Shown: positions 28,861 through 39,370 of the stretch, in pieces | How the letters are laid out: each line of letters opens with the position of its first letter | Position numbering within the stretch: the first letter of the stretch is position 1 | Assembly (NCBI RefSeq): GCF_013522725.1 | Contig: NZ_JAAMRF010000001.1 | Span: forward strand, 434,001-498,000 | DNA length: 64,000 nucleotides | Direction: 5' to 3' | From: Stutzerimonas azotifigens | GTDB taxonomy: Bacteria; Pseudomonadota; Gammaproteobacteria; Pseudomonadales; Pseudomonadaceae | Program-made: the position numbers and the translations under genes | The notes under the pieces: model-generated | Told to the model about the DNA's origin: nothing | The model's input: the letters and a program-made list of their open reading frames with translations, nothing else | Databases searched by the model: none

Positions 28861-29808
28861 ATGCGCGTCCTACCGCTGTATGTGGTGCTCGGGGGCTGGC
28901 TATCGATGCCGGCCCTTGCTGCTGATGCCGATGAGTGGATGAGCCGTCTGGCCAAGACCGAGCACACTCAGAGCTATTCCGGAATCTTCGTCTACGAACG
29001 CAACGGAGCCTTCTCCAGCCATGCCGTGTGGCAAGGGGTGGACGGCGATGTCGTGCGTGAGCGGATGCTGCAGCTCGATGGGCCGGCGTCCGAAGTCGTT
29101 CGCGTGAATGGTGAGCTCAAATGCCTGAGCACCGAGCTGGCCGGGCAGTTCTCCGGCGGCAAGGCGTGGCATGAACAAAGCTTCGATACGCACGCGCTTT
29201 CCGAGTGGTACGAATTCCGTGTGATCGGCGATTCACGCGTCGCCGGCCGCGAGGCGGTCGCGCTGGCCATCTTGCCGCGCGATCAGCATCGCTATGGATT
29301 CGAACTCCATCTCGATCGTGAAACCGCGTTGCCCCTCAAGTCCCTGCTTCTGAGTGAGCGGGGGCAATTGCTCGAGCGCTTCCAGTTCGCTCATCTCGAT
29401 ACCGGTGACGTTTCTGACAGCGATCTCACGCCTTCGATGGCGTGCGCTACGGTGGCACCTTCGACTCAGCTGGATCAGCAGCTGGAAACCAATTGGCGCT
29501 CGGATTGGTTGCCGGCGGGCTTTCGCCTGACCAAGGCCGATGTGCGGCCGAGTCCTGCGTCGGATGAATCGGTTTCCTGGTTGGCCTACAGCGATGGTCT
29601 GGCGAGTTTTTCGGTGTTCATCGAGCCGCTCAAGGGTGAAGTCGTAGAAGACGCTCGCAGCCAAATGGGTCCGACCGTTGCGGTATCCAAGCGCATCACT
29701 GCCGCCGAAGGCGATGTGATGGTGACTGTGGTCGGTGAGATTCCGCCGGGAACCGCCGAGCGCGTAGCCTTGTCGATGAGGGCAGGTGCCGCCCAGGCGC
29801 AGCGATGA
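28861..29808 (+). CDS. mucB: Periplasmic AlgU/MucA regulator MucB (RseB)
   Basis: A 315-residue periplasmic protein with a signal peptide cleaved after MPALA (about residue 20). It has the two-domain RseB fold: an LolA-like domain with SYSGIFVYERNGAFSSHAVW, and a smaller C-terminal domain with DWLPAGFRLT. MucB binds MucA and shields it from site-1 cleavage until it senses lipopolysaccharide or lipid signals. It starts 15 bp after mucA with GGGAG before the ATG, and its stop overlaps mucC. Confidence 0.95.
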   Translation: MRVLPLYVVLGGWLSMPALAADADEWMSRLAKTEHTQSYSGIFVYERNGAFSSHAVWQGVDGDVVRERMLQLDGPASEVVRVNGELKCLSTELAGQFSGGKAWHEQSFDTHALSEWYEFRVIGDSRVAGREAVALAILPRDQHRYGFELHLDRETALPLKSLLLSERGQLLERFQFAHLDTGDVSDSDLTPSMACATVAPSTQLDQQLETNWRSDWLPAGFRLTKADVRPSPASDESVSWLAYSDGLASFSVFIEPLKGEVVEDARSQMGPTVAVSKRITAAEGDVMVTVVGEIPPGTAERVALSMRAGAAQAQR

Positions 29809-30260
29809 TCGAAGAGCGGGGCCGGGTGGTGGCGCTCGAGGCGGAGGGCGCATGGGTCGAGCCTCTGCAAAAAAGCACGTGCTCTGGCTGTTCGGTCCGC
29901 AGCGGATGCGGCCAGGGCTTGATGGATCGGCTCGGTGTTCGCGAGCGGCGTCATCGGGTATTCGCGTCGTCAGATCTGGTTCTTGATGTGGGGGATCAGG
30001 TCGTTATCGGCCTCCCTGAGGCGACACTGCTCAAAGCCGCTGCATCGGTATACCTCTTTCCCTTGCTGGTGTTGTTCGCATCGGCATTTCTCGCTTCCTA
30101 TCTTTCATTTGGCGAGCCCGCTGTGATTTTCTGTGGCTTGGGTGGCTTTGCGCTGGCATGGTTTAGCGTTTGGAGGCGCAACAGCCGCCTTGGGCATGAC
30201 CCGCAGCTGCGCCCCGTCGTTCTACGCACAACATCGGTGCCTCTCGAAAGGGCTCTTTAA
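29805..30260 (+). CDS. mucC: RseC/MucC family membrane protein
   Basis: A 151-residue protein with a cytosolic N-terminus containing CSGCSVRSGCG, the cysteine cluster of RseC that can hold an Fe-S centre, and two membrane segments (VYLFPLLVLFASAFLASYL and PAVIFCGLGGFALAWFSVW). RseC relatives are tied to SoxR reduction by Rsx/Rnf and to sigma-E control. The same window carries rnf, so a functional link is possible. The ATG overlaps the mucB stop by 4 bp; 25 bp later comes mucD. Confidence 0.92.
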   Translation: MIEERGRVVALEAEGAWVEPLQKSTCSGCSVRSGCGQGLMDRLGVRERRHRVFASSDLVLDVGDQVVIGLPEATLLKAAASVYLFPLLVLFASAFLASYLSFGEPAVIFCGLGGFALAWFSVWRRNSRLGHDPQLRPVVLRTTSVPLERAL

Positions 30261-30285
30261 CCTGTCGTTCTTGGGGAGACCCTGC

Positions 30286-31710
30286 ATGTTGAACCGGACC
30301 CGTCTTGCCGCCCGTTTTACCGGGTTGCTTTTATTGAGCCAGGTGCTAGTGGTGCGGGCGGCGCTTCCAGATTTCACCCCTCTGGTCGAGCGGGCCTCTC
30401 CGGCCGTCGTCAACATCAGCGCCAGACAGGCAGTCACTTCGCGTGCAGGTAGAGTTCCTATGCCGGAGCTGGAAGGGCTGCCACCTTTTTTTCGGGAGTT
30501 CTTCGAACGCAGCATTCCGCAAAATCCTGGCCAGCCTGATCGCGGACGTCAGCGCGAGGCTCAGTCGCTGGGCTCGGGTTTCATCATTTCCAGCGACGGT
30601 TATGTGTTGACCAATAACCATGTGGTTGCCGACGCGACGGAAATCATGGTGCGGATGACTGATCGGCGGGAGCTGCAGGCGAAGGTGGTGGGCGCCGATC
30701 CACGCGCCGACATCGCGCTGCTGAAAGTAGAAGGCCAGGATTTGCCTGCCGTCACGCTGGGCAAATCCAGCGAGTTGAAGGCGGGCGAATGGGTGCTGGC
30801 GATAGGCTCTCCGTTCGGTTTTGATCGCTCTGTCACTGCCGGGGTGGTAAGCGCAACCGGCCGCAGTCTCTCGGCTGAAAGCTACGTGCCGTTCATCCAG
30901 ACCGATGTCGCGATCAATCCGGGTAATTCTGGAGGCCCGTTATTCAACCTGGCCGGCGAGGTTGTTGGCATCAACTCTCAGATATTTACCCGCTCCGGTG
31001 GCTTCATGGGGCTGTCGTTCGCCATACCGATCGACGTGGCGTTGGATGTTGCCGATCAGCTGCGTACCGAAGGCAAGGTCAGTCGGGGTTGGCTGGGCGT
31101 AGCGATTCAGGAGGTGAACAGGGAGCTCGCCGAGTCGTTCGGGCTTGAGCGCCCGGCTGGCGCGTTGGTTGCCCAGGTGCTGGAAAACGGTCCGGCGGCC
31201 AAGGGTGGTGTGCGAGTCGGTGACGTGATCCTCAGTGTCAATGGCCAACCGATCAGCATGGCTGCGGATCTGCCTCACCAGATCGGTGCCTTGCGTCCTG
31301 GGAAGTTGGCTCGATTGGAGGTTGTTCGCGAAGGCAGCCGAACGACGCTGGAGGTCGCCGTCGGTACGCTGCCGGAGCAAGGTCAGGAGCTGGCCTCCGC
31401 TGCCGAGCCGGAAATGGAGATTGACCAGGGCAGCAAGCGATTGGGCGTGCGGGTTAACGAGCTTACCCCTGAGCAGAAGCAGGAATGGGATCTGCAAAGC
31501 GGCGTTGTGATCAGTGAAATCATCAACGGTCCCGCGGCGATGATCGGATTGCGTCCTGGCGACATCATCACGCACCTGAATAACCATGCGATCAATTCGG
31601 TTCGCACTTTTACCCAGGTCGCCGAAGAACTGCCGAAGCACCGCTCGGTCTCCATGCGGGTGCTGCGCCAAGGGCGTGCGAGTTTCATTACTTTCAAACT
31701 CACCGATTGA
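30286..31710 (+). CDS. mucD: Periplasmic serine protease MucD (DegP/HtrA-like)
   Basis: A 474-residue trypsin-like protease with a signal peptide (to about residue 25) and two PDZ domains. The catalytic triad is H112 (TNNHVVAD), D142 (ADIALLK) and S215 (NPGNSGGPLF). PDZ1 is about 270-360 and PDZ2 about 380-470. MucD degrades misfolded envelope proteins and counteracts AlgU activation. It closes the algU-mucABCD operon, and the length equals that of P. aeruginosa MucD. GGGGAG lies before the ATG. Confidence 0.96.
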   Translation: MLNRTRLAARFTGLLLLSQVLVVRAALPDFTPLVERASPAVVNISARQAVTSRAGRVPMPELEGLPPFFREFFERSIPQNPGQPDRGRQREAQSLGSGFIISSDGYVLTNNHVVADATEIMVRMTDRRELQAKVVGADPRADIALLKVEGQDLPAVTLGKSSELKAGEWVLAIGSPFGFDRSVTAGVVSATGRSLSAESYVPFIQTDVAINPGNSGGPLFNLAGEVVGINSQIFTRSGGFMGLSFAIPIDVALDVADQLRTEGKVSRGWLGVAIQEVNRELAESFGLERPAGALVAQVLENGPAAKGGVRVGDVILSVNGQPISMAADLPHQIGALRPGKLARLEVVREGSRTTLEVAVGTLPEQGQELASAAEPEMEIDQGSKRLGVRVNELTPEQKQEWDLQSGVVISEIINGPAAMIGLRPGDIITHLNNHAINSVRTFTQVAEELPKHRSVSMRVLRQGRASFITFKLTD

Positions 31711-31858
31711 GAGCTAGGCGCAGGGGTGGGCGGCTGTTCGGTCACTATCCCAATAAAGGCCGGTCGTATGGCCGGCGTGGCGCTTGCTTAGGCGTTCGAG
31801 TACACTTGTCGGCTATTTTCGGCAGGCAATCGGCCTGCGGCATTTCGAGTGTTGAGCT

Positions 31859-33658
31859 GTGAGTGACCTGAGTCATATCCGCAATTTTTCCATCATCGCG
31901 CACATTGATCACGGCAAGTCGACCTTGGCGGACCGCTTCATCCAGATGTGTGGTGGCCTGACCGAGCGCGAAATGGCGTCTCAGGTCCTCGACTCGATGG
32001 ATCTGGAGCGGGAACGAGGCATTACCATCAAGGCGCACAGCGTCACGCTCTATTACAAGGCGAAAGATGGCATCACCTATCAGTTGAATTTCATCGACAC
32101 CCCCGGTCACGTGGACTTCACCTATGAGGTGAGCCGTTCATTGGCCGCCTGTGAAGGCGCGTTGCTGGTCGTCGATGCGGGGCAGGGCGTCGAAGCCCAG
32201 TCCGTTGCTAACTGTTACACGGCTATCGAGCAGGGGCTGGAAGTGATGCCAGTCCTGAACAAGATGGACCTTCCCCAGGCTGATCCCGACAAGGTGAAGG
32301 GCGAGATCGAGCACATCATCGGCATCGACGCCACCGACGCCGTTGCCTGCAGCGCCAAGAGCGGGATGGGCGTGGACGATGTGCTTGAGCGTCTGGTAGC
32401 CGTCATCCCGCCGCCGACGGGCGAAATCGAAGCGCCGCTGCAGGCACTGATCATCGACTCCTGGTTCGATAACTATCTTGGTGTGGTCTCGTTGGTCCGT
32501 GTTCGTCATGGCCGGATCAAGAAGGGCGACAAGGTCCTGGTCAAGTCCACCGGCAAGGTGCATCAGGTCGACAGCGTCGGCGTGTTCAACCCTAAGCACA
32601 CCAGCACGGCCGATCTGAAGGCCGGCGAAGTGGGTTTCATCATTGCTGGCATCAAGGACATCCTCGGTGCGCCGGTTGGCGATACCTTGACGTTGTCGAG
32701 CACGCCCGATGTCGAGATGCTGCCTGGTTTCAAACGGGTAAAACCGCAGGTCTACGCGGGACTGTTCCCAGTCAGCTCAGACGATTTCGAAGATTTCCGC
32801 GAGGCGCTGCAAAAGCTGACGCTCAACGATGCGGCATTGCAGTATGAGCCCGAAAGCTCTGACGCATTGGGCTTCGGCTTCCGCATCGGCTTCCTCGGCA
32901 TGCTGCACATGGAGATCATCCAGGAGCGCCTCGAGCGCGAATACGATCTGGATCTGATCACCACTGCGCCGACCGTGGTCTATGAGCTGTTGCTCAAGAA
33001 CGGCGAGACCATCTACGTCGATAGCCCCTCCAAGCTGCCGGACATGTCCGCGATCGAGGACATGCGCGAGCCCATCGTGCGCGCCAATATCCTGGTGCCC
33101 CAGGAGCACCTGGGCAGTGTCATCACCCTGTGCATCGAGAAACGCGGCGTTCAGCGAGACCTCCAGTTCCTAGGCTCGCAAGTCCAGGTGCGCTATGACT
33201 TGCCAATGAGCGAAGTGGTGCTCGACTTCTTCGATCGCCTCAAGTCTGTCAGTCGTGGCTACGCCTCGCTGGACTACAGCTTCGAATGCTTCCAGTCAGC
33301 CAACCTGACTCGGCTCGACATCCTGATCAACGGTGACAAGGTCGACGCACTGGCGCTGATCGTTCATCGCGACAACGCACACTACAAAGGGCGCATCCTT
33401 GTCGAGAAGATGAAGGAGCTGATCCCACGGCAGATGTTTGATGTCGCCATTCAGGCTGCGCTCGGTGGTCAGATCGTCGCGCGAAGCACCGTCAAGGCAC
33501 TGCGCAAAAACGTTCTGGCCAAGTGTTACGGCGGTGACGTTAGCCGTAAGCGCAAGTTGTTGGAAAAACAGAAGGCCGGTAAGAAGCGCATGAAGCAGGT
33601 TGGCAACGTCGAAATCCCCCAGGAAGCGTTCCTGGCGGTGCTGAAGGTAGATAGCTGA
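31859..33658 (+). CDS. lepA: Elongation factor 4 (LepA)
   Basis: A 599-residue translational GTPase that back-translocates or helps ribosomes during stress and initiation. GTPase motifs: [21 protein letters not shown] and the later SAKSGMG. It has the LepA C-terminal domain ending FLAVLKVDS. The start is GTG at 31859, giving the standard [13 protein letters not shown]-terminus and exact family length; the ribosome-binding site is weak. lepB follows after 1 bp. Confidence 0.96.
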   Translation: MSDLSHIRNFSIIAHIDHGKSTLADRFIQMCGGLTEREMASQVLDSMDLERERGITIKAHSVTLYYKAKDGITYQLNFIDTPGHVDFTYEVSRSLAACEGALLVVDAGQGVEAQSVANCYTAIEQGLEVMPVLNKMDLPQADPDKVKGEIEHIIGIDATDAVACSAKSGMGVDDVLERLVAVIPPPTGEIEAPLQALIIDSWFDNYLGVVSLVRVRHGRIKKGDKVLVKSTGKVHQVDSVGVFNPKHTSTADLKAGEVGFIIAGIKDILGAPVGDTLTLSSTPDVEMLPGFKRVKPQVYAGLFPVSSDDFEDFREALQKLTLNDAALQYEPESSDALGFGFRIGFLGMLHMEIIQERLEREYDLDLITTAPTVVYELLLKNGETIYVDSPSKLPDMSAIEDMREPIVRANILVPQEHLGSVITLCIEKRGVQRDLQFLGSQVQVRYDLPMSEVVLDFFDRLKSVSRGYASLDYSFECFQSANLTRLDILINGDKVDALALIVHRDNAHYKGRILVEKMKELIPRQMFDVAIQAALGGQIVARSTVKALRKNVLAKCYGGDVSRKRKLLEKQKAGKKRMKQVGNVEIPQEAFLAVLKVDS

Positions 33659-33659
33659 T

Positions 33660-34514
33660 ATGTCGATCAATTTCCCGTTGTTGCTGGTCATCGCCGTGGC
33701 GGTCAGTGGTGCGCTGGCGCTCATCGATCTGCTGGTACTGGCGCCACGCCGCCGCAGGGCGATCGCTGCCTACGAAGGACGAGTAGGGGAGACCGACCAG
33801 AGCACGCTGGACGCGCTGAACAAGGAACCTTTGCTGATCGAGTACGGCAAATCGTTCTTTCCAGTATTGGCGATCGTGCTGGTGTTGCGCTCGTTTCTGG
33901 TCGAGCCGTTCCAGATCCCGTCTGGCTCGATGAAACCGACGCTGGAAGTCGGCGACTTCATCCTCGTCAACAAGTTTGCCTACGGTATTCGCCTACCTGT
34001 GATCGATACCAAGATCATCGACGTAAGCGATCCAGCGCGTGGCGACGTGATGGTGTTCCGTTACCCCAGCGACCCTAATGTCAACTACATCAAACGTGTG
34101 GTCGGGTTGCCTGGAGATGTCATCCGCTACAGCAGCGACAAGCGTTTGTTCATCAATGATCAATCGGTGGCGGAAACCCTGATCGGTGAGGAGCCGGGCA
34201 GCCTTGGCAGCGCGGCGCTTTACAACGAGCAGTTGGGCGAGGTCGAGCACCAGATCCGCAAAGAGATGGGTCGCTATCGGGTCGAGCCCGGGCGCCAGTG
34301 GACCGTGCCGGATGGGCATTACTTCATGATGGGCGACAACCGCGACAACTCGAACGACAGCCGCTATTGGCAGGATCCGGGCATTCCGGCGAACCTGGCC
34401 GGTATGGTCCCCGACCGCAATATCGTCGGCAAGGCATTCGCCGTATGGATGAGCTGGCCCGATCCGAAGTTCAGCAACCTGCCGAACTTCTCACGCGTGG
34501 GGCTGATTCACTAA
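33660..34514 (+). CDS. lepB: Signal peptidase I (leader peptidase)
   Basis: A 284-residue type I signal peptidase. It has two N-terminal membrane segments (FPLLLVIAVAVSGALALIDLL and SFFPVLAIVLVLRSFLV), then the catalytic Ser at residue 90 in IPSGSMKPTL and the general-base Lys at 145 in YIKRVVGLPGD. GDNRDNSNDSR is the conserved box E. It removes signal peptides from exported proteins in the periplasmic face of the inner membrane. It starts 1 bp after lepA. Confidence 0.97.
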   Translation: MSINFPLLLVIAVAVSGALALIDLLVLAPRRRRAIAAYEGRVGETDQSTLDALNKEPLLIEYGKSFFPVLAIVLVLRSFLVEPFQIPSGSMKPTLEVGDFILVNKFAYGIRLPVIDTKIIDVSDPARGDVMVFRYPSDPNVNYIKRVVGLPGDVIRYSSDKRLFINDQSVAETLIGEEPGSLGSAALYNEQLGEVEHQIRKEMGRYRVEPGRQWTVPDGHYFMMGDNRDNSNDSRYWQDPGIPANLAGMVPDRNIVGKAFAVWMSWPDPKFSNLPNFSRVGLIH

Positions 34515-34603
34515 AGCTGTGAATTGCCGCCGTCTTCGCTTTGCGCAGGCCGCTATATTTGTCGAGCCCCGATCGGTGGGTACTGCAAGACGTTGAGGTC
34601 GAA

Positions 34604-34981
34604 ATGAGTTTCGCGCGTTCTCAGAAAGGGATGTCCATGCTGGGCTGGGTCATGCTGCTGGCGGTGGTTGCGTTCGTCGCAAGCACGGCTTTCAAGATGA
34701 TGCCGCATTACTTCGACTACATGTCGATGGACAAGATCATCAGCTCGGTGGAAACCGACAAGGCGCTGGACATCCGCAGTGTTCGCGACTTTTATAGTCA
34801 TGTGGAAAAAGGGATGCAGGTCAATGGCGTCCGCGACCTGAAAGTCAGAGACGTGCTCAAGGTGGAAGTCGAGAACAACGAGTTCAAGGCGCACCTGAAT
34901 TACGAGAAGCGTGAGCCGATGATCCGCAACCTGGACCTCGTTGCGCGCTTCGACAAAGAATATCGTTTAAGGATGCCGTGA
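34604..34981 (+). CDS. DUF4845 membrane-anchored protein
   Basis: A 125-residue protein with one N-terminal membrane helix ([19 protein letters not shown]), preceded by a short basic stretch, which resembles a pilin-like leader ([11 protein letters not shown]). The remaining periplasmic part is an alpha-beta domain assigned to DUF4845. Its function is not known. It lies between lepB and rnc, as in P. aeruginosa, and its stop overlaps the rnc GTG. GAGG ahead of the ATG at 34604 sets the start. Confidence 0.85.
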   Translation: MSFARSQKGMSMLGWVMLLAVVAFVASTAFKMMPHYFDYMSMDKIISSVETDKALDIRSVRDFYSHVEKGMQVNGVRDLKVRDVLKVEVENNEFKAHLNYEKREPMIRNLDLVARFDKEYRLRMP

Positions 34982-35667
34982 GCACTTCGTTAGCCCGCCT
35001 GGAGCGCAAGCTCGGTTACCAATTCAAGGACCAGGAGTTGATGCTCCTGGCTCTCACTCATCGCAGTTATGCCGGGCGCAACAATGAGCGCCTGGAGTTT
35101 CTCGGCGATGCCATTCTCAACTTCGTCGCTGGCGAAGCCCTGTTCAATCACTTCCCCCAGGCACGTGAAGGGCAGCTTTCACGGCTGCGCGCGCGCCTGG
35201 TCAAAGGCGAAACGCTTGCAATCCTGGCGCGCGGTTTCGAGCTCGGCGACTACCTGCGTCTGGGTTCAGGCGAGCTGAAGAGCGGCGGCTTTCGCCGTGA
35301 GTCGATTCTGGCCGATGCGCTGGAGGCCCTGATTGGGGCGATCTACCTGGATGCCGGCATCGACGCCGCGCGCGAGCGGGTGCTGGCTTGGCTGGAAAAC
35401 GAGCTGCAGAGCCTGACGCTGGTCGATACCAACAAGGATCCGAAGACGCGCCTGCAAGAGTTTCTGCAATCGCGCGCCTGCGAGCTGCCGCGCTACGAAG
35501 TGGTGGATATCCAGGGTGAGCCACATTGCCGGACCTTCTTCGTCCAGTGCCAGGTGGCGTTGCTCAACGAGACGACACAAGGGCGGGGCGCCAGCCGGCG
35601 GATCGCCGAACAGGTTGCCGCGGCAGCCGCATTGATCGCCCTTGGCGTGGAGAACGGAAATGAATGA
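34978..35667 (+). CDS. rnc: Ribonuclease III
   Basis: A 229-residue double-stranded RNA endonuclease. The signature [12 protein letters not shown] has E40 and D44, and the second pair is D113 and E116 in [12 protein letters not shown]. The dsRNA-binding domain occupies about 155-225 ([29 protein letters not shown]). It processes rRNA precursors and some mRNAs. The start is GTG at 34978, overlapping the preceding stop. The stop overlaps the era start by 8 bp. Confidence 0.96.
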   Translation: MSTSLARLERKLGYQFKDQELMLLALTHRSYAGRNNERLEFLGDAILNFVAGEALFNHFPQAREGQLSRLRARLVKGETLAILARGFELGDYLRLGSGELKSGGFRRESILADALEALIGAIYLDAGIDAARERVLAWLENELQSLTLVDTNKDPKTRLQEFLQSRACELPRYEVVDIQGEPHCRTFFVQCQVALLNETTQGRGASRRIAEQVAAAAALIALGVENGNE

Positions 35668-36565
35668 AGAGGGCGCGGTGAGCCGCTGTGGGTATGTGGC
35701 GATCGTCGGGCGGCCGAACGTCGGCAAGTCGACCCTGCTCAACCACATCCTTGGACAGAAGCTGGCGATCACCTCGCGCAAGCCGCAGACCACCCGTCAC
35801 AACATGCTCGGCATCAAGACCGAGAGCGCGATCCAGGCCGTCTACGTCGACACGCCTGGGCTGCACAAGAACGGCGAGACGGCGCTCAATCGTTACATGA
35901 ACCGCACCGCGTCCTCGGCACTGAAGGACGTCGATGTAGTGATCTTCGTGGTCGACCGTACCCGCTGGACCGACGAGGACCAACTGGTGCTCGAGCGCGT
36001 CCAGTACGTGCAGGGCCCCGTGATCCTGGCGGTCAACAAGACCGACCGCGTCGAGGACAAGGGCGAGCTGATGCCGCACCTCGAGTGGCTCGCGCAGCAG
36101 TTGCCGAACGCCGAGATCGTGCCGATCTCCGCCCAGCACGGCCACAACCTCGACACCCTCGAGCGACTGGTGGCCGAACGCTTGCCCGAAGGCGAGCATT
36201 TCTTCCCGGAAGACCAGATCACCGACCGCAGCAGCCGGTTCCTCGCTGCCGAACTGGTGCGCGAGAAGATCATGCGCCAGCTCGGCGCCGAAGTGCCTTA
36301 CCAGATCACCGTCGAGATCGAAGATTTCAAGCAGGAGGGCCGGGTGCTGCACATCCATGCCCTGATCCTGGTCGAGCGCGACGGTCAGAAGAAGATCATC
36401 ATCGGCGACAAGGGCGAGCGCATCAAACGCATCGGCCAGGAAGCGCGCAAGGACATGGAGGTGCTGTTCGACTCCAAGGTCATGCTCAACCTCTGGGTCA
36501 AGGTGAAGGGCGGCTGGTCCGACGACGAGCGCGCGTTGCACTCGCTCGGTTACCGCGACAGTTGA
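35660..36565 (+). CDS. era: GTPase Era
   Basis: A 301-residue Ras-like GTPase for 30S ribosome assembly. G1 is [10 protein letters not shown]3 is DTPGLH, G4 is NKTD; the C-terminal KH domain has [17 protein letters not shown] for 16S rRNA 3'-end binding. The ATG at 35660 overlaps rnc by 8 bp; the rnc-era arrangement is widely conserved. recO follows after 54 bp. Confidence 0.96.
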   Translation: MNEEGAVSRCGYVAIVGRPNVGKSTLLNHILGQKLAITSRKPQTTRHNMLGIKTESAIQAVYVDTPGLHKNGETALNRYMNRTASSALKDVDVVIFVVDRTRWTDEDQLVLERVQYVQGPVILAVNKTDRVEDKGELMPHLEWLAQQLPNAEIVPISAQHGHNLDTLERLVAERLPEGEHFFPEDQITDRSSRFLAAELVREKIMRQLGAEVPYQITVEIEDFKQEGRVLHIHALILVERDGQKKIIIGDKGERIKRIGQEARKDMEVLFDSKVMLNLWVKVKGGWSDDERALHSLGYRDS

Positions 36566-36619
36566 TTGCCGGGCCGCACCGTTGCGGCACCGTTCCCGCG
36601 TCATTGCCGATGAGCTGCC

Positions 36620-37312
36620 ATGACCGCTCAAGCCGCTTTTGTCCTGCATAGCCGTCCCTACAAGGAAAGCAGCGCCCTGGTCGACCTGTTCACGCCCCAG
36701 GGGCGCCTGCGCGCCGTGCTGCGCAGCGCACGGGGCAGGGCCGGCAGTCTGGCGCGGCCGTTCGTGCCGCTGGAAGTGGAGTTGCGCGGCCGCAGCGAGC
36801 TGAAGACCTTGGCGCGCCTGGAAGGTGTAGGGCTCGCTCACTGGCTCGATGGCGATGCGCTGTTCAGCGGGCTCTACCTCAACGAGCTGCTGATTCGGCT
36901 GCTGCCCGCCGAAGACGCTCACCCCGATCTGTTCGAGCACTATGCGGCGACGCTGCCGGCGTTGGCGGCCAAGCGTCCGCTGGAGCCTTTGCTGCGAGCG
37001 TTCGAGTGGCGATTGTTGTCCGAACTCGGGTACGGCTTTGCGCTGGACCACGATATTCAGGGGCAGCCCGTCGCTGCGGACGGGCTCTATCGGCTGATGC
37101 CGGATGCGGGGTTGGAGCCGGTCGGGCAGTTTCAACCCGGGCTGTTTCAGGGCGCCGAACTGTTGGCGATGGCCGAGGCCGACTGGCAATCGCCCGGTGC
37201 GCTGGCCGCGGCCAAACGCCTGATGCGACAGGCCCTCGCCCCTCACTTAGGCGGCCGACCGCTGGTCAGCCGCGAGCTGTTCATGAACCTCAAGGAGCCT
37301 ACCCGTGGCTGA
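36620..37312 (+). CDS. recO: DNA repair protein RecO
   Basis: A 230-residue RecO that anneals SSB-coated DNA and with RecR loads RecA in the RecF pathway. The N-terminal OB-fold begins [22 protein letters not shown], and [12 protein letters not shown] follows. The Zn-binding cysteines found in many RecO proteins are absent here; gamma-proteobacterial RecO commonly lacks them. The GTG of pdxJ overlaps its end by 8 bp. Confidence 0.93.
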   Translation: MTAQAAFVLHSRPYKESSALVDLFTPQGRLRAVLRSARGRAGSLARPFVPLEVELRGRSELKTLARLEGVGLAHWLDGDALFSGLYLNELLIRLLPAEDAHPDLFEHYAATLPALAAKRPLEPLLRAFEWRLLSELGYGFALDHDIQGQPVAADGLYRLMPDAGLEPVGQFQPGLFQGAELLAMAEADWQSPGALAAAKRLMRQALAPHLGGRPLVSRELFMNLKEPTRG

Positions 37313-38048
37313 ATCCAGTCGTATTCTGCTTGGCGTCAACATCGATCACGTCGCCACCCTGCGCCAGGCGCGCGGCACCCGTTACCCGGACCCGCTCAAG
37401 GCGGCGCTGGATGCCGAGGAGGCCGGGGCCGACGGCATCACCCTTCACCTGCGCGAAGATCGTCGCCACATCCAGGAGCGCGACGTACGGATGATGAAGG
37501 ACGCGCTGCAGACCCGGATGAACTTCGAGATGGGCGTTACCGACGCGATGCTCAAGTTCGCCGAAAGCATCCGCCCCGAGCACATCTGTCTGGTCCCGGA
37601 AACCCGCCAGGAACTGACCACGGAAGGCGGACTGGATGTTGCCGGCCAGGAAGCGCGTATCCGCACGGCGGTGGAGCGCTTGAGCCGGCTCGGCAGCGAA
37701 GTCTCGCTGTTCATCGACGCCGAACCCGAGCAGATCGAGGCTGCGCGGCGGATCGGCGCGCCGGCCATCGAGCTGCACACCGGCCGTTATGCCGATGCCG
37801 AAACGCCGGCCAAGCAGGCCGAGGAGCTCGAGCGCATCCGTCGAGGCGTGGCGCTAGGCAACGAGCTCGGATTGATCGTCAATGCGGGCCATGGCCTGCA
37901 CTACCACAACACCCAGGCGGTGGCGGCGATCAAAGGGATCCACGAGCTGAACATCGGTCATGCCATCGTTGCCCATGCCCTGTTCGTCGGTTTCAAGCAG
38001 GCGGTCAAGGAAATGAAGCACCTGATCGTCAGCACCTCGCGTCACTGA
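37305..38048 (+). CDS. pdxJ: Pyridoxine 5'-phosphate synthase
   Basis: A 247-residue TIM-barrel enzyme that joins 3-amino-1-hydroxyacetone phosphate and deoxyxylulose phosphate to form pyridoxine phosphate. [16 protein letters not shown] is the N-terminal signature; [21 protein letters not shown] and [10 protein letters not shown] are further active-site motifs. It starts at GTG 37305 inside recO. A 12-bp gap separates its stop from that of the convergent LysR gene. Confidence 0.96.
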   Translation: MAESSRILLGVNIDHVATLRQARGTRYPDPLKAALDAEEAGADGITLHLREDRRHIQERDVRMMKDALQTRMNFEMGVTDAMLKFAESIRPEHICLVPETRQELTTEGGLDVAGQEARIRTAVERLSRLGSEVSLFIDAEPEQIEAARRIGAPAIELHTGRYADAETPAKQAEELERIRRGVALGNELGLIVNAGHGLHYHNTQAVAAIKGIHELNIGHAIVAHALFVGFKQAVKEMKHLIVSTSRH

Positions 38049-38060
38049 GGGGCTGGGTGC

Positions 38061-38963
38061 TCACCTTCGTGGTGCGCGAAACGCCGCGGCAATTTGCAGG
38101 GCAAGGGCCTCGACCGCGCTGCCGCGGTTGCTGCTGCGCACCAGCTTGATATGACACTGGCCCAGTTCGGGCAGGCCATGCTGAGCGCCCAACTGCCTGA
38201 GCGGAGGTTGGACCAGGCTCAGCGGGAAGGGCGCTATCGCCAGGTCGGCGAGCATCGCCGCAGCCTGCCCGGCGCAATATTCACTGCTGTAGGCGATCCG
38301 GTAGGGCTTGCCCATCCGGTCGAGCGCATCGAGTGCAGTGCGGCGCCAGCGGCAATCCTGACTGGACAGGGCCAACGGCAGCGGTGAGCGCTCGACGGCC
38401 AGGCCACCGTCACGCCCGGCCCATACCAGCGGTTCGGAGTGGATCAATTCGCCTCGTGCCTCGTCCTGCCCCGCGTTGCCGATACTGATCAGCGTCAGGT
38501 CCAGCTCGCCATCGTCCAGGCGCTCGAGCAGCTCGATGCTGCGTCCGGCCGAAACCTCCACCTGTATTCCCGGGTGGCTTCGGGCGAACAGCGCGAGGAT
38601 GCCCGGCAGGATTTGCGAGCCGACGTCCGACGGAGTGCCGAAACGCACGAGCCCCTTGATCGGGGCGCGCACGAAATGCGCCACCGCTTCCTCGTTCAGT
38701 TTCAGCAGACGTCTGGCATAGCCGAGCAGCGTCTCGCCTTCGGGCGTGAGGCGCACCTGGCGCGCTTCACGAACGAACAGGCTGTGGCCCAGCGTTTGCT
38801 CCAGCCGTTTGATCTGCATGCTCACTGCGGAGGTGGTGCGGAAGATCTGCCCGGCGGCGCGGGTGAAACTGCCGGTCTCGGCAATGGCAATGAAGGTTCG
38901 CAGCTGGTCGCTTTCCAGCAACGGCAGCGGCGAATGCTGCACCGAGAAGCTCGCGTCGTTCAT
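38061..38963 (-). CDS. LysR-family transcriptional regulator
   Basis: A 300-residue LysR regulator. The N-terminal winged helix (residues about 17-76) includes TFIAIAETGSFTRAAGQIFRTTSAVSMQIKRLEQ; the rest is the substrate-binding domain. The regulator is divergent from a DUF1127-like small gene (39084), a normal arrangement for an own-target pair. The intergenic 120 bp is AT-rich and has an inverted-repeat-like CGAC...GTCG near 38984-39007 that could be a LysR site. The effector is unknown. Confidence 0.9.
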   Translation of the reverse strand: MNDASFSVQHSPLPLLESDQLRTFIAIAETGSFTRAAGQIFRTTSAVSMQIKRLEQTLGHSLFVREARQVRLTPEGETLLGYARRLLKLNEEAVAHFVRAPIKGLVRFGTPSDVGSQILPGILALFARSHPGIQVEVSAGRSIELLERLDDGELDLTLISIGNAGQDEARGELIHSEPLVWAGRDGGLAVERSPLPLALSSQDCRWRRTALDALDRMGKPYRIAYSSEYCAGQAAAMLADLAIAPFPLSLVQPPLRQLGAQHGLPELGQCHIKLVRSSNRGSAVEALALQIAAAFRAPRR

Positions 38964-39083
38964 GTCTACCGTTCAATTTTTCTTAATCGACGATTGTAGT
39001 TTAGTCGTTTGAATGAACACTGCATCACTTTCATTCTGTCTCCAGGGGCGCAATCAGGCGTACCCGGTAACGGAGGCTGCGTC

Positions 39084-39368
39084 ATGAAGACTTCGGAACG
39101 GAAGACACGGGCTAGACATGGGCGGAACGATCGGGACTTTATGCCGGACTTCTACCTGCCGGCGATGTGGCCCCTGGGGCTGCAACGGCGTGTCGCCGAC
39201 TGGCTCTGGGCCTGGCGCTGGCGACGCCGGTTGCGTCGTTTGATCGCGCTGGAGGCACGAGGACAGGCGCGCCTGGGCTCGGTTCGCGAGGAGGTGATGC
39301 AGGGAGCTCGGCGACCGCTACAGGAAATCGTTGCGTGCCACGTCTCTCGCCGAGGCCCTTTCGCCTGA
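39084..39368 (+). CDS. Small basic DUF1127-like protein
   Basis: A 94-residue Arg/Trp-rich protein. It has PAMWPLGLQRRVADWLWAWR, then a C-terminal LIALEARGQARLGSVREEVM and EARRP-like GARRPLQEIV, resembling the DUF1127 pattern (L-x-x-L-x-D/E-x-x-L-x-D-I-G followed by A-R-R-P-x-W) in a diverged form. CGGAGG at 39071-39076 supports the ATG. It diverges from the LysR gene and ends 2 bp before cmoB on the other strand. Membership is tentative. Confidence 0.55.
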   Translation: MKTSERKTRARHGRNDRDFMPDFYLPAMWPLGLQRRVADWLWAWRWRRRLRRLIALEARGQARLGSVREEVMQGARRPLQEIVACHVSRRGPFA

Positions 39369-39370
39369 TC

